Shown in pieces: positions 36,075-45,653 of a stretch of DNA of 64,000 bases. The notes below the pieces were generated by a model. That model was not told the origin of the DNA, did not search any database, and worked only from the letters and a program-made list of their open reading frames with translations. The stretch is from Methylocella silvestris BL2 (GTDB taxonomy: Bacteria; Pseudomonadota; Alphaproteobacteria; Rhizobiales; Beijerinckiaceae). Location of the stretch: positions 1,488,001 through 1,552,000 of the forward strand of contig NC_011666.1 of the NCBI RefSeq assembly GCF_000021745.1, read 5' to 3'. Each line of letters starts with the position of its first letter. Position 1 is the first letter of the stretch. The position numbers and the translations under genes were made by a program.

Positions 36075-39000
36075 TCAAGGAGCCGGGCGTTTCGCAGCGG
36101 CGACAGCAGCCAGCGCCGCGTCGAGGGCTGCTTCGGCGAGCTCAATGATTTGCGGGCCTTCCGTAAAGATCAAAATCATGCGCAGCCGGCGTTCCGGCCA
36201 AAGCGGCCGCAGCGCCGCGCGGTAGAGCGCCATCTGCGTCAGATAGGATTGCGGGACCTCGCCAGGCGCTGGCGGCGCTCCGGTCTTGAAGTCGGCGACC
36301 CAAACCTCGCCCTCCGACAGCCCCAGCCGATCGATCCGGCCGATGACGTCGACCGAAGCTCCGCCCGGCAGCGCGATCTTGCCGGCGACGGCGACCTCCG
36401 CCCTGGAGCCCGCACCGAACAAGGGCTCAAGCTGCGGCGCGGCGATGACCGCCAAGGCGGCTTGCAGGAGACGTTCATGGGCCGCTTCGTCGAGACCCTT
36501 CGCCCGAACGGCGAGATAGGCCAGCCCCGCGCGCGCCCGCGCTTCGACCGGCTGATCGGGGAGATATTGCAGCAAAATGTGCGTAAGCGAGCCAAGCTGC
36601 AGCGCCTCGCGCCGTCCCGCGGCGTCGGCGCGGCGGTCGGAGGCGGCGAGCGCGCTCGACGGGCGCATTGGCGCCGCCGGCTCTTCCAGCGGATCGAGCC
36701 GGCGCGACAGCCATCCGGGAGCGATGAGGCTTCCTCCCTCTACCGGCGCCGCGGTCTCCTGAACCGCCAGATCAGCCCCCGGCGATAGCCGCCGCAGAAC
36801 AAATTCCTCCACATTCCAGAAGGCCGGCGCCTGCTGCAAGGTCGGCGCGAGCGTCGCCTCGATCATATTCGCCCAGCAAAGCTCCGGCGGCTTTTTGGCG
36901 CCGTGAAAGCCGCAAATATAGATCCGCTCCTCGGCGCGCGTCAGGGCGACATAGAGCAGGCGGCGATATTCGTCCTCGGCAAGTTCGCGCAGGCGCTTTC
37001 GCGCCGCCGCCGCCTTGTCGCAGTCTTCGGCCTTCCGCGGCGACCAGACGACAGGCGCCGCGCCGAGGTGGGTTTCCTCCAGCGCAAAGACGCTTGGATC
37101 GTGCTGCGCGGAGAGCCCGCCGCAGGTATCGGGCAAAAAGACGATTTTGGCCTCAAGCCCCTTCGCGGCATGGACCGTCATGACACGGACGACGTCGCCG
37201 CCGCTCTCCATATCGCGCCGGACCTCCCGCTGCACGGTCTCGAAATCGGCGAGAAAACCGGCGAGCGAAGGCGCGGGCTCGGCCTCGTGGGCGAGCGCCA
37301 GGCGCAAGAATTCGTCGACCGCGTCGACCGCCTCGACGCCGAGCCGGCCTTCGATGGCGCGCCGGCCCTGATCCTCGCCAAGAAGGCTGGCGTAGAAGGC
37401 GAAGGGCCGCGCGGCGGCGCGCGCGCGCCATCGGCCGAGCGTCTCGCGCGCCGGCCTGAAGCGCGAATCGGGTGACGCAAGAAGGGCCGCAAAAAGACTG
37501 CCGGGACGCCCCGGCGCCAAGGCGATGAGATCGTCGTCGTCGAGCCCGATCAGCGGCGATTTCAGCGCCGCGGCGAGATTGAGATCGTCCTCCGGCAGCA
37601 GGGCGGCGCGGCCGGCCGCGACGAGATCCTGCACCGCGATATGTTCGCCAAGCTTCAGCCGGTCGGCGCCGGCGACCGGAACGCCCTTTTGCTTCAGCGC
37701 CCGGATCACCGCCTCGAAGAAAGGTCCGCGCGTGCGCACAAGAATGAGAATGTCGCCGGCGCGGACGGCCCGCAAAACGCCGCTCTCGCCGTCATGGACG
37801 CGCTCGCCCGAGCGAGGCTCGATGAGCGCCGCGATTTTTTCGGCGATGCGCGTTGCGACGCGGCTCGGAGGGTCGCTCTCATCGCGGAAATCGAGCGGGA
37901 GGCGCCAATCGCTGTTTTCCGCCTTGCCGCCCGCTCCAACCGAGGGCCAGATCTCGACAAGGCTCGGAAGAGTTTTTAGCGGCTCATGCCCCATCCAGAC
38001 GTCGGCGGGCGCGACCAGCCCGCTTTGGCTTTCGGCCCGGCCAAAGACGCTGTCGACGGCGCCGAGCACGCCAGCCGCCGAGCGGAACGAATGGGTCAGC
38101 CGCACATGCGAGAAACGCTCGCCGCCGTTGATGAACTTGCGCTCGAATTTGCGCTGCATCTCGTGAAACATATGCGGCGCTGCGCCCTGGAACGAAAAGA
38201 TCGACTGCTTTTCGTCGCCGACCGCAAAGAAGGTTCGCGGCGCAAGATTGCGGCCATGGCCGACGGCGAAATCGGCCATCAGCCCCTCAAGAATGCGCCA
38301 TTGCGCCTCGCTTGTATCCTGCGCCTCGTCGATCAGAATATGGTCGATGCCCGCGTCGAGCTTGTAGAGCACCCAGGAGGCGTCGGAGCGCTCCAGCAGC
38401 GTCAGCGTCTTCGCGACGAGATCGTCGAAGTCGAGGATGACGCGCTCATATTTGAGTTTTTGATAGCGCGCGAAGATGGCGTCGACGAGACGCCCGAGCG
38501 CGGCCGAGCGCTCCAGCGTCGCGGCCGATTTTTCCTCGGCCCGCAGACGATCGAGACGCTCTTGTTCCGCGTAGAGCGCGGCCTCGATCGCGAGATTTTT
38601 CGCCGCGAGGCCTCTGGTCAGGAGCCTTTTGGCTTTCTCGCCTTTGTCGGTAAAAAAGATCTGGAGATAGACGTCGCGGCAACCCTCACTGTCGCCAGCG
38701 GCGTGACGCGCCGCCGCGTCGCGGAAAGCGGCCGCCCTATCGCAATCGGTTTTGGTTCCCGTTTCGAGAAAGGCCGCCAGTTCGCTCCAGCGCGAAGGCG
38801 CGATCCCGCCCTCCAGCATATCCTGCCGGATCGCCGCAACGTCGCGGCCCGGCGCAACGTCCAGCGCCTTGCGCAGAACGCTCTCGTGATCCTTCGGCCA
38901 GGCCTCGCGCAGCCGCGCGCGAAGGCGAAGCGCCTGTTCGAGCAGCGTCGCAAAGCCATATTCGGAACATTCTCCCGCGACTCGATCGACGATCGCTTTA

Positions 39001-39530
39001 AGCTCGTGATCGGCCTCCGCGGCGCTGCCCAGCACGTCGTTGCGGGCGCGGGCGAGCAGTTCACCCTGCCGCTCCTCGTCGGCGACCTCGAAGCGCGAAG
39101 GCGCATTCGCCTCGAACGGAAAGAGATGCAGCAGCCTTTCGCAGAAGGCGTGGATGGTCTGGATTTTCAGCCCGCCCGGCGTCTCCACCGTACGCGCGAA
39201 CAGCTTTCGCGCCTCGCGCATCTCGCGCCAGTCCGGCGACGGCGCGCCGGTGGCTACGATCGCCCGCCTCAGCTCCGCATCGTCGAGCGCCGTCCATCGC
39301 GCGAGCGTGTTGAAGACGCGCATGGACATATTGGCGGCGGCGGCCTTGGTGAACGTCAGGCAGAGAATCTTCGACGGCGGCGTTCCCTGCAACAGCAGCC
39401 GCACCACGCGCTGCGCCAGCACATGGGTCTTGCCCGAACCGGCGTTGGCGGAGACCCAGACCGAGGCGGCGGGGTCGGAGGCTTCGCGCTGCTTTTGCAG
39501 CGTCTGCGGCGAAATCGCGGCGAGGTCCAT
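36075..39530 (-). CDS. addA: Double-strand break repair helicase-nuclease AddA
   Basis: 1151 residues. UvrD-type helicase motifs in order: Walker A VSANAGSGKTHVLAQRVV (about residue 27), CLTFTKAAAANM, IHAFCERLLHLFP, Walker B HILIDEAQDTSEAQW, FFAVGDEKQSIFSFQGA and VMTVHAAKGLEAKIVFLPD. The C-terminal RecB-type nuclease shows GRIDRLGLSEGEVWVADFKTG. With AddB it resects double-strand breaks to load RecA. The start at 39530 shares one base with the addB stop (TGATG), so translation is coupled. Confidence 0.96.
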   Translation of the reverse strand: MDLAAISPQTLQKQREASDPAASVWVSANAGSGKTHVLAQRVVRLLLQGTPPSKILCLTFTKAAAANMSMRVFNTLARWTALDDAELRRAIVATGAPSPDWREMREARKLFARTVETPGGLKIQTIHAFCERLLHLFPFEANAPSRFEVADEERQGELLARARNDVLGSAAEADHELKAIVDRVAGECSEYGFATLLEQALRLRARLREAWPKDHESVLRKALDVAPGRDVAAIRQDMLEGGIAPSRWSELAAFLETGTKTDCDRAAAFRDAAARHAAGDSEGCRDVYLQIFFTDKGEKAKRLLTRGLAAKNLAIEAALYAEQERLDRLRAEEKSAATLERSAALGRLVDAIFARYQKLKYERVILDFDDLVAKTLTLLERSDASWVLYKLDAGIDHILIDEAQDTSEAQWRILEGLMADFAVGHGRNLAPRTFFAVGDEKQSIFSFQGAAPHMFHEMQRKFERKFINGGERFSHVRLTHSFRSAAGVLGAVDSVFGRAESQSGLVAPADVWMGHEPLKTLPSLVEIWPSVGAGGKAENSDWRLPLDFRDESDPPSRVATRIAEKIAALIEPRSGERVHDGESGVLRAVRAGDILILVRTRGPFFEAVIRALKQKGVPVAGADRLKLGEHIAVQDLVAAGRAALLPEDDLNLAAALKSPLIGLDDDDLIALAPGRPGSLFAALLASPDSRFRPARETLGRWRARAAARPFAFYASLLGEDQGRRAIEGRLGVEAVDAVDEFLRLALAHEAEPAPSLAGFLADFETVQREVRRDMESGGDVVRVMTVHAAKGLEAKIVFLPDTCGGLSAQHDPSVFALEETHLGAAPVVWSPRKAEDCDKAAAARKRLRELAEDEYRRLLYVALTRAEERIYICGFHGAKKPPELCWANMIEATLAPTLQQAPAFWNVEEFVLRRLSPGADLAVQETAAPVEGGSLIAPGWLSRRLDPLEEPAAPMRPSSALAASDRRADAAGRREALQLGSLTHILLQYLPDQPVEARARAGLAYLAVRAKGLDEAAHERLLQAALAVIAAPQLEPLFGAGSRAEVAVAGKIALPGGASVDVIGRIDRLGLSEGEVWVADFKTGAPPAPGEVPQSYLTQMALYRAALRPLWPERRLRMILIFTEGPQIIELAEAALDAALAAVAAAKRPAP

Positions 39531-42500
39531 CAGGCGTCCTCGCTCTCGCCGCCCGCCGACCATTCCTTGACGCGGGCCAAGTGATCATAGGCGTTGTAGG
39601 CCTTGGCGAATTTCGGAAAGGGGCGCGGCGGGTAGGAGCGATCCGGATCGCGGAACTGGCTCAGCAATTCGACAAGATGCGCGAAATGCTGGTCCGCGAC
39701 GTCTTCGACCGTCCTCCCCTTGAAGACGACGGGCTTGACCTTGCCGCCGCCCGGCCCGTTGAGTTTGACGTAAAGCGCGTCGATCTCGTCCTGCCCCGCA
39801 GGGCCGAAGGCGCCGCGCTTGGCCATCGCCGCCTCTAGCGTCAGCTGCGGCGCAAAGCCGACCTCGATTTCCTTGATCCCCGGCGGCGCGCCGGTCTTGA
39901 AGTCAATCAGGCTGAGCTTGCCGCTGGCTGCCCGCTCGATTCGGTCGGCGCGCGCGGTCAGGGCGAAGGGCGAGCCGTCGCTCAGGAAAAATTCGAGCCG
40001 GCCGGCCGCCTCGGTCCTGATTTCGTCGAGCCCGCTGCGCCTTGACGCCTCGAAACCCATGTAAAAATCGATCATCTGCTTGAGCCGCGGAACATAGAAA
40101 GCGGCAAAGCCGGGATCGGCCAGATTGTCCTCCAGCGCCTTGAGCAGCAGGGCGCGCAATGTGTCCCTCGCCCCCGCCGGCAGCGGTCCCGGCCCAAACG
40201 ATGCGGTAAAAGCCTCGATCGCGGCGTGGATCGCGCTGCCGGTTTCGGCCGGCCCCGGCGTGCGGCCGATCGAATCGAGCGGAAGCAGCTTTAGAATCGT
40301 CTCGGCGTAGACCGCATAAGGATCGCGCCGCAGCGTCTCGATTTTCGTGACGCTGAGCCGGTTCGGGCGCAGCGCGACCGGCGGCTTTGGCTCAGGCCGC
40401 CGCAGCGGAGCCGGCGCCGCCGCCGGCCGGTCGATCAGCCGCGCCAGATCAAGATAGGTTTTGCCGCGGGCGGCGCAGGCCGCCCACGCCGGACCGCCGA
40501 GCGCGGCGAGCCGCTGGATGAAGCGCGAGGCGACCGTCGGCGCGCCGCCGCGCTTCGCCGCCCGGCTCAAAACGACCTTGTCCCGGCCCATCGCCTGCAC
40601 GAAATCATGCGCCGTCTGGCCAAGCTTGCGCTCTGGCGGCGAGAGGCCGAGCGCCGCCCGCATGGGCCGGTTCAAAAAGGCGTCGGCGCGCGCCTGAGGC
40701 GGCCAGACGGACTCATCGAGGCCGCCAAGCAGCATCACATCGACGTCCATCAGCCGCGCTTCGAGGAGGCCGAGGATTTTCAGGCGCGGATGCGTCCGGC
40801 CGGCGGCGCCGAGGCGCGCCTCGCCAGCGACGGCCGCGAAGAAAAACTGATAGGCCTCGGCGTCGAAGCGCATTTCCGACGTCGCGCTCAAGGCAAGCTC
40901 CTCGAACAGAGCGGCCAGAGCCTCGCCGTCCTCGCCCGAATCCTCCTCTTCGGGCTCGCCGGCGCGGATCGCCGCGAGCGCGGTTCGGTGCGCCTCGACC
41001 CAGAAGGCGAGATCGCGCTCGCCGCCCGCTTCCAGCATTGGCCGCAGAGCCGCCTCAAGCCGCATGAGGAAGTCGCGCAGGGCGTCGGATTCGCGTGGAA
41101 AAATGCGCTTCTGCGCCGGATGCGCGTGCGGCCCATCCGCTTGCGCTGCGGCCAGTTCGATCGCGCGCGCGGGATCGCGCAGCTTCCCGCCCGCCGCCGC
41201 GCGCAGCACGCCGATCTCAAGCAGCGGGCGGAGCCGCGCGATCTCCTCGCGCGAAAACCCAAGACGAAGCGCGCCATGCGCCATCAGCGCGGCGACGGTG
41301 GCCGCGCTCATATCGTCGGCAGCGCAGGCGGCGACGAGTCGCGCCAGCAATCCGGCCTCGCCGGAGCCAAGCGGCTCTCCCGCCGAATCTTCGACGCGGA
41401 CGCCCCAGCGCAGCAGTTCGGCGGCGACGCGGCGGGCAAGTTCGCGGTCCGGCGTCACCAGCGCCGCCGTTCCGTCCGGGCGCTCCAGCGCGTGGCGCAT
41501 GGCGATGGCGAGGGCGAGCGCTTCCTCGCGTTCGTCCGCGGCTTCGATCAGTGTCACGCCCGCCAGCGCTTCTTCAAGCAGCGCGGGATCGATCGCCTGC
41601 CGATAGGCGATCCAGGCGTCGGTCGCCTCCGCTGGGCGCAGCGCCTCGGAGATAAAACGCTCGCGCGCGTCCTGCGCTTTCGTAAGAGCGCCAAGCGGCC
41701 TCACCTCGTCGCGCGACATATTGAGGGTGCGCAAAAGCCGGCACAGGGCCGCCTGCGGATGGGTGAAGGCCGGCTCGCCCTCGTCCGCGGCGCGGGCGAC
41801 GAGAGCGAACGCCGCCTCGTCAAGCTTCAGATCGAGGCCCGGCAGCACGATGGCGCCGCGCGGCGCGCTGGCGATGGCGTCAAGCAGCCGCGCGGTCGCG
41901 CGGTTGGAGCCCGTGGAGCCGATCGCGACCACGGGACCGAGTCCCGGCGCATCGCGCAGGGCGAGGCTCTGCCGTTCGATCAGCGAGACCTGACGCCGCG
42001 CCCGGTCAACAAGACCGCGCTGCTCCAGAATATGCGGCCATTGCGTGATGGCGATTTTGAGAAAATCGAGCGTGATGCGCCAATAATCGTCGAATCCCTC
42101 CGAGGCGAGCGGATCGAGGCGCGCCCAGTCGATGTCCTCGATGATCAGTTCGTCGATCAGCCGCGCAAGGTCGCCGGAAAGCCCCCAGGCGTCCGCGGCG
42201 GTCGCGCCGACTAGCAGCGATTCGCGCTCGTCGAGGACGCGGGCGCCGTCCGCCTCGACCCGCACGATGGCGTGCCGCAGCAGGCGCGACCAGGAGAGAC
42301 ACAATTCGGCAAGCTGCATGCGCCGGTCGATCTCGCCAATGGCGAGCGGCGGTTCGAGGGGCGCCGAAAATTCATCCGCCCCGCCATCCTCGAAAAGGAG
42401 CTCCGTCTCGCTTTCGTCGAGCGCGCCAAGCGGCAGGATGCGCGGCAGCAGCACCGCCTTTGTCGGCAGCGCGCGAAAAAACTCATCCGTGAGCGCGCGG

Positions 42501-42694
42501 GCGGCGCGGCGCGTCGGCACATAGATCGTCGCCTCGGCCAGCTCCAGCGGATTTTCGCCCGCGCAAAACCCTTCGACGACGCGTCCATCCAGAAACGCCT
42601 CCGCAAAAGTTTTCAGAAATGGCGCCCCGGGCGCGATGGTGAAGACGTTTTTTTTTGGCAAAGGTCCGTCCGGTCGCGACGCGTGCGCCATCAT
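39530..42694 (-). CDS. addB: Double-strand break repair protein AddB (alphaproteobacterial type)
   Basis: 1054 residues. Inactivated helicase-like body (VFTIAPGAPFLKTFAEAFLDG at the N-terminus, IYVPTRRAARALTDEFFR, VMLLGGLDESVWPPQ) and a C-terminal PD-(D/E)xK nuclease (GSAIHAAIEAF, ALTARADRIERA, LSLIDFKTG). The nuclease entry reads RRDPYAVYAETI where Bacillus AddB has an iron-sulfur cysteine, so the cluster seems absent, as in other alphaproteobacterial AddB. Two ATGs stand in tandem at 42694. First gene of addBA. Confidence 0.94.
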   Translation of the reverse strand: MMAHASRPDGPLPKKNVFTIAPGAPFLKTFAEAFLDGRVVEGFCAGENPLELAEATIYVPTRRAARALTDEFFRALPTKAVLLPRILPLGALDESETELLFEDGGADEFSAPLEPPLAIGEIDRRMQLAELCLSWSRLLRHAIVRVEADGARVLDERESLLVGATAADAWGLSGDLARLIDELIIEDIDWARLDPLASEGFDDYWRITLDFLKIAITQWPHILEQRGLVDRARRQVSLIERQSLALRDAPGLGPVVAIGSTGSNRATARLLDAIASAPRGAIVLPGLDLKLDEAAFALVARAADEGEPAFTHPQAALCRLLRTLNMSRDEVRPLGALTKAQDARERFISEALRPAEATDAWIAYRQAIDPALLEEALAGVTLIEAADEREEALALAIAMRHALERPDGTAALVTPDRELARRVAAELLRWGVRVEDSAGEPLGSGEAGLLARLVAACAADDMSAATVAALMAHGALRLGFSREEIARLRPLLEIGVLRAAAGGKLRDPARAIELAAAQADGPHAHPAQKRIFPRESDALRDFLMRLEAALRPMLEAGGERDLAFWVEAHRTALAAIRAGEPEEEDSGEDGEALAALFEELALSATSEMRFDAEAYQFFFAAVAGEARLGAAGRTHPRLKILGLLEARLMDVDVMLLGGLDESVWPPQARADAFLNRPMRAALGLSPPERKLGQTAHDFVQAMGRDKVVLSRAAKRGGAPTVASRFIQRLAALGGPAWAACAARGKTYLDLARLIDRPAAAPAPLRRPEPKPPVALRPNRLSVTKIETLRRDPYAVYAETILKLLPLDSIGRTPGPAETGSAIHAAIEAFTASFGPGPLPAGARDTLRALLLKALEDNLADPGFAAFYVPRLKQMIDFYMGFEASRRSGLDEIRTEAAGRLEFFLSDGSPFALTARADRIERAASGKLSLIDFKTGAPPGIKEIEVGFAPQLTLEAAMAKRGAFGPAGQDEIDALYVKLNGPGGGKVKPVVFKGRTVEDVADQHFAHLVELLSQFRDPDRSYPPRPFPKFAKAYNAYDHLARVKEWSAGGESEDA

Positions 42695-42819
42695 GCGGCG
42701 CGCCGGCCCGCCATCCTACCCGGCTGCCCGCGCTTTTCCACAAGCGCTTTGCCGCCCCCCTCCGCCAAGAGGCGCAGTCGGCGCGCCTTGACGGCGCTTT
42801 CGTGGGGGCCTACCTGTAA

Positions 42820-42935
42820 ACGATGCCTAGGGGATCCCCGACAGGGGGCTGAGAGGCTGGCGACGCTCACAAGAAGCGGCCCGGCGACCCTTCGAACCTG
42901 ATCCAGCTCGCACTGGCGTAGGGATGGTGAGATTC
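42820..42935 (+). promoter_or_regulatory. TPP (THI-box) riboswitch
   Basis: The conserved cores are present in order: GGGGATCCCC near 42830, CAGGGGGCTGAGAGG (42842-42856), GACCCTTCGAACCTGATC (42886-42903) and GGCGTAGGGATGG (42915-42927). It precedes thiO on the same strand, so it represses thiamin genes when thiamin pyrophosphate is abundant. The 3' closing strand overlaps GGTGAG, the ribosome-binding site of the leader ORF that follows, pointing to translational control. No terminator hairpin with T tract was seen. Confidence 0.93.
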
Positions 42936-43007
42936 ATGTTTTTTCCAAACCCTTGGCTTCGTAGTTGTTTCGGCAAATTCGCCGGCGGCGAAGGCGCGCG
43001 CCGATGA
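42936..43007 (+). CDS. 23-residue leader ORF between TPP riboswitch and thiO
   Basis: ATG at 42936, five bases after GGTGAG, opens a frame of 23 codons (MFFPNPWLRSCFGK and a basic tail) whose TGA overlaps the thiO ATG (ATGA). The ribosome-binding site lies in the 3' strand of the riboswitch, so TPP binding would block it and, by coupling, thiO. It resembles no known protein; it may work only as a coupling device. Confidence 0.5.
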   Translation: MFFPNPWLRSCFGKFAGGEGARR

Positions 43008-44023
43008 AGCCTCTGCGCATTCGTGTCATCGGCGCCGGCGTCGCCGGCCTGACCGCGGCGCTTGAATTTGCGCGCGCCGGCTGCGCGGTCGAACTCATCG
43101 AGCGCCGCGAGGGGCCGGGGCTTGGCTGCTCGTTTCTGGCTGGCGGCATGATCGCGCCCTGGTGCGAGGCCGAGAGCGCCGAGCCTCTTGTCGTCGATCT
43201 CGGGATCGAATCGCTCAATTATTGGACGCAAATCGTCCCGGTCGCGCTCAAGCGCGGCTCGCTCGTCATCGCCCCCGCCCGAGACCGGCCGGAGCTGACG
43301 CGCTTTTCACGGCGCACGCGCGAATTCAAGCGGATCGGCGCGGAGCGGATCGCGGAGCTGGAGCCCGATCTCGCCGGCCGCTTCGACGACGCGCTGTTTT
43401 TTCCGAACGAGGCGCATCTCGATCCGCGCGCAGCCGTCGCGGCCCTATTTGATCGCCTCAAAGCCATGGACAAAGTGGCGCTTCGTTTTGGCGTCGACGC
43501 CTCGCAGGCCGAAGATGACGTCGACTGGACAGTCGATTGCCGCGGCTTTGACGCGAAGGACGCCCTGCCGGACCTGCGCGGCGTCAAGGGCGAGATGCTG
43601 GTCCTCTTCACCAAAGAGGTGCGGCTGTCGCGCCCGGTGCGGCTGATCCATCCGCGCAACCCCGTCTATATCGTGCCGCGCGGCGACGGACGCTTCATGA
43701 TCGGCGCGACGATGATCGAAAACCACGAGGTAGGCCGGGTGACGGCGCGCGCCATGCTCGAACTTCTCGGCGCGGCCTATGCCGTCCATCCCGCCTTCGC
43801 GGAAGCCGAGATCGTCGAGACAGGCGCCGGCGTTAGGCCGGCCTTTTTCGACAACCTGCCGCGCATAAGACTCGACAATCGAACCATCCATCTGAACGGC
43901 CTTTACCGGCACGGCTTTCTGCTGGCGCCGGCGCTGGCGATGCGGGCCGTCGACGTCGCGCTGCGCGGCGCCGACGCTGCGGAGATATTGCATGAAGATC
44001 GAAGTGAACGGCAAGACGCTTGA
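43004..44023 (+). CDS. thiO: Glycine oxidase, thiazole synthesis
   Basis: 339 residues of a DAO-type flavoprotein: dinucleotide motif IRVIGAGVAGLTAALEFARAG at the N-terminus, GGMIAPWCEAE, the substrate-side YIVPRGDGRFMIGATMIE and GVRPAFFDNLPRI near the C-terminus. It oxidises glycine to dehydroglycine for the thiazole of thiamin. ATG 43004 overlaps the leader ORF stop. Its end overlaps thiS by 32 bases. First enzyme gene of thiO-thiS-thiG-thiE under the TPP riboswitch; thiC and thiD are not in the window. Confidence 0.93.
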   Translation: MKPLRIRVIGAGVAGLTAALEFARAGCAVELIERREGPGLGCSFLAGGMIAPWCEAESAEPLVVDLGIESLNYWTQIVPVALKRGSLVIAPARDRPELTRFSRRTREFKRIGAERIAELEPDLAGRFDDALFFPNEAHLDPRAAVAALFDRLKAMDKVALRFGVDASQAEDDVDWTVDCRGFDAKDALPDLRGVKGEMLVLFTKEVRLSRPVRLIHPRNPVYIVPRGDGRFMIGATMIENHEVGRVTARAMLELLGAAYAVHPAFAEAEIVETGAGVRPAFFDNLPRIRLDNRTIHLNGLYRHGFLLAPALAMRAVDVALRGADAAEILHEDRSERQDA

Positions 44024-44189
44024 GGTCGCCGCGACGACGCTCGCCGCGCTCCTGAACGAGCTTGATTATGATGAAGGTCATGTAGCGACCGCGCTTAACC
44101 GGGGTTTCGTGCGCAAGACCCAGCGCGCGCAAACGAAGATCAAGGAAGGCGACGCGGTCGAAATCGTCAGCCCTAGACAGGGAGGCTAA
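43992..44189 (+). CDS. thiS: Sulfur carrier protein ThiS
   Basis: 65 residues with the beta-grasp pattern ([35 protein letters not shown]) and the required C-terminal Gly-Gly, which is adenylated and thiocarboxylated to deliver sulfur to ThiG. It begins inside the thiO end, a 32-base overlap, ensuring coupled synthesis. Confidence 0.94.
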   Translation: MKIEVNGKTLEVAATTLAALLNELDYDEGHVATALNRGFVRKTQRAQTKIKEGDAVEIVSPRQGG

Positions 44190-44190
44190 G

Positions 44191-44988
44191 TTGGCGCAGG
44201 ACACACTCAGCCTCTATGGCGTCTCGATGCTGTCCCGACTCATCGTCGGCACGGCGCAATATCCCTCTCCCGCGATCCTCGCCGCCGCCATTCGGGCGGG
44301 CCAGCCCGAGATCGTCACCGTGTCGCTGCGCCGCGAGTCGGGCGCAAGTCGCGCCGGCGAAGATTTCTGGGCGCTGATCCGCGAACTTGGCGTGCGCGTG
44401 TTGCCGAATACAGCCGGCTGCCGCACCGTGAAAGAGGCCGTCACCACGGCCGAGATGGCGCGCGAGGTGTTCGACACGCGCTGGATCAAACTGGAGGTCA
44501 TCGGCGAGGAAGATACGCTGCAGCCCGACGTGTTCGGCCTTGTCGAGGCGGCTCAGATTCTGGTCCGCGACGGATTTCAGGTGTTTCCCTACACGACAGA
44601 AGATCTCGTCGTCGCGGAAAAACTACTTGCCGCCGGCTGCGAGGTGTTGATGCCATGGGGCGCGCCGATCGGCACCGGGCGCGGCCTTAACAACCCTTAT
44701 GGTCTTCGCGCCTTGCGCGCGCATTTTCCCGATACGCCGCTGATTGTCGACGCCGGTCTCGGCGCGCCCTCCCATGCAGCGGCGGCGATGGAGCTCGGCG
44801 TTGATGCGATTTTGCTCAATACGGCGATCGCCAAGGCTGGCGATCCGGTCGTGATGGCGCGCGCCTTTGCGCTGGCGGTCGAGGCCGGCCGGCTCGGCTT
44901 CCTCGCCGATCCGATGCAGCCGCGCGACATGGCCTCCCCCTCGACGCCGGTGATCGGCCGCGCCTTTTCGGGCGCGCAGCGTGCTTGA
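44191..44988 (+). CDS. thiG: Thiazole synthase (TTG start)
   Basis: 265 residues, TIM-barrel. The Schiff-base lysine is in [16 protein letters not shown]; other motifs are [50 protein letters not shown] and [17 protein letters not shown]. The start is a TTG at 44191, one base after the thiS stop, with a strong GGAGG five bases upstream, which makes it convincing. It condenses deoxyxylulose phosphate, dehydroglycine and ThiS sulfur. Its end overlaps thiE by eight bases. Confidence 0.95.
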   Translation: MAQDTLSLYGVSMLSRLIVGTAQYPSPAILAAAIRAGQPEIVTVSLRRESGASRAGEDFWALIRELGVRVLPNTAGCRTVKEAVTTAEMAREVFDTRWIKLEVIGEEDTLQPDVFGLVEAAQILVRDGFQVFPYTTEDLVVAEKLLAAGCEVLMPWGAPIGTGRGLNNPYGLRALRAHFPDTPLIVDAGLGAPSHAAAAMELGVDAILLNTAIAKAGDPVVMARAFALAVEAGRLGFLADPMQPRDMASPSTPVIGRAFSGAQRA

Positions 44989-45625
44989 CCGCTTTTATAT
45001 GATCGTCGACAGTTCCGACTGGATCGCCCGCCTCCTGCCCTACGGCGTCAAACTGGTGCAGCTACGCGCCAAAGACCTCTCCGACGAGGTTTTGCGCAAA
45101 GAGATCATAAGGGCCAGGAGCTTATGCGAGGCTGGCGGCGCGCAGCTCGTCGTCAATGACTACTGGCGTCATGCCATCGACCTTGGCTGCGATTTCATTC
45201 ACCTCGGCCAGGAAGATCTCGAAACCGCCGATCTGAAAGCGATCCGCCAGGCCGGCCTGAAACTCGGCGTCTCGACGCATGACGAGGCCGAGCTTGCGCG
45301 GGCGCTCGAAACCGGGCCGGACTATATCGCGCTCGGCCCGATCTATCCGACGATCTTGAAGAAAATGCCCTTTGCGCCGCAAGGCCTCGCGCGCATCGGC
45401 GAATGGAAAAAGCGCATTGGCACAATCCCCCTTGTCGCCATCGGCGGGATTACGCTGGAGCGCGCGCCGGGCGTGCTCGAGGCCGGGGCCGACAGCGCGG
45501 CAGTCGTGACCGACATCACGCTGAACGCCGACCCGGAGGCGCGGGCGCGGGCGTGGGCCGCGATGGCGGGCGGAGCGCTCCGCGCGACCGACGACAGCGC
45601 AGCATCTGCGGGCTTCCCGGATTGA
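44981..45625 (+). CDS. thiE: Thiamin phosphate synthase (GTG start)
   Basis: 214 residues: [73 protein letters not shown] and [20 protein letters not shown], in family order. It joins hydroxymethylpyrimidine diphosphate with thiazole phosphate. The GTG at 44981 overlaps the thiG end by eight bases. Last gene of the riboswitch-controlled operon; a convergent regulator ends 28 bp on. Confidence 0.92.
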   Translation: MLDRFYMIVDSSDWIARLLPYGVKLVQLRAKDLSDEVLRKEIIRARSLCEAGGAQLVVNDYWRHAIDLGCDFIHLGQEDLETADLKAIRQAGLKLGVSTHDEAELARALETGPDYIALGPIYPTILKKMPFAPQGLARIGEWKKRIGTIPLVAIGGITLERAPGVLEAGADSAAVVTDITLNADPEARARAWAAMAGGALRATDDSAASAGFPD

Positions 45626-45653
45626 GAGCGCTCATTTGCGCTGGCGCGTCTTG

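Noticed and set aside
37986-39584. 532-codon plus-strand frame opposite addA, and a similar one at 40607-42214 opposite addB
   Set aside because: Both are mirror frames of strongly supported nuclease-helicase genes, with no recognisable domain.
39530-42694. Missing iron-sulfur cysteine in AddB as a defect
   Set aside because: Alphaproteobacterial AddB proteins lack the Bacillus-type cluster, and the nuclease motifs are intact.
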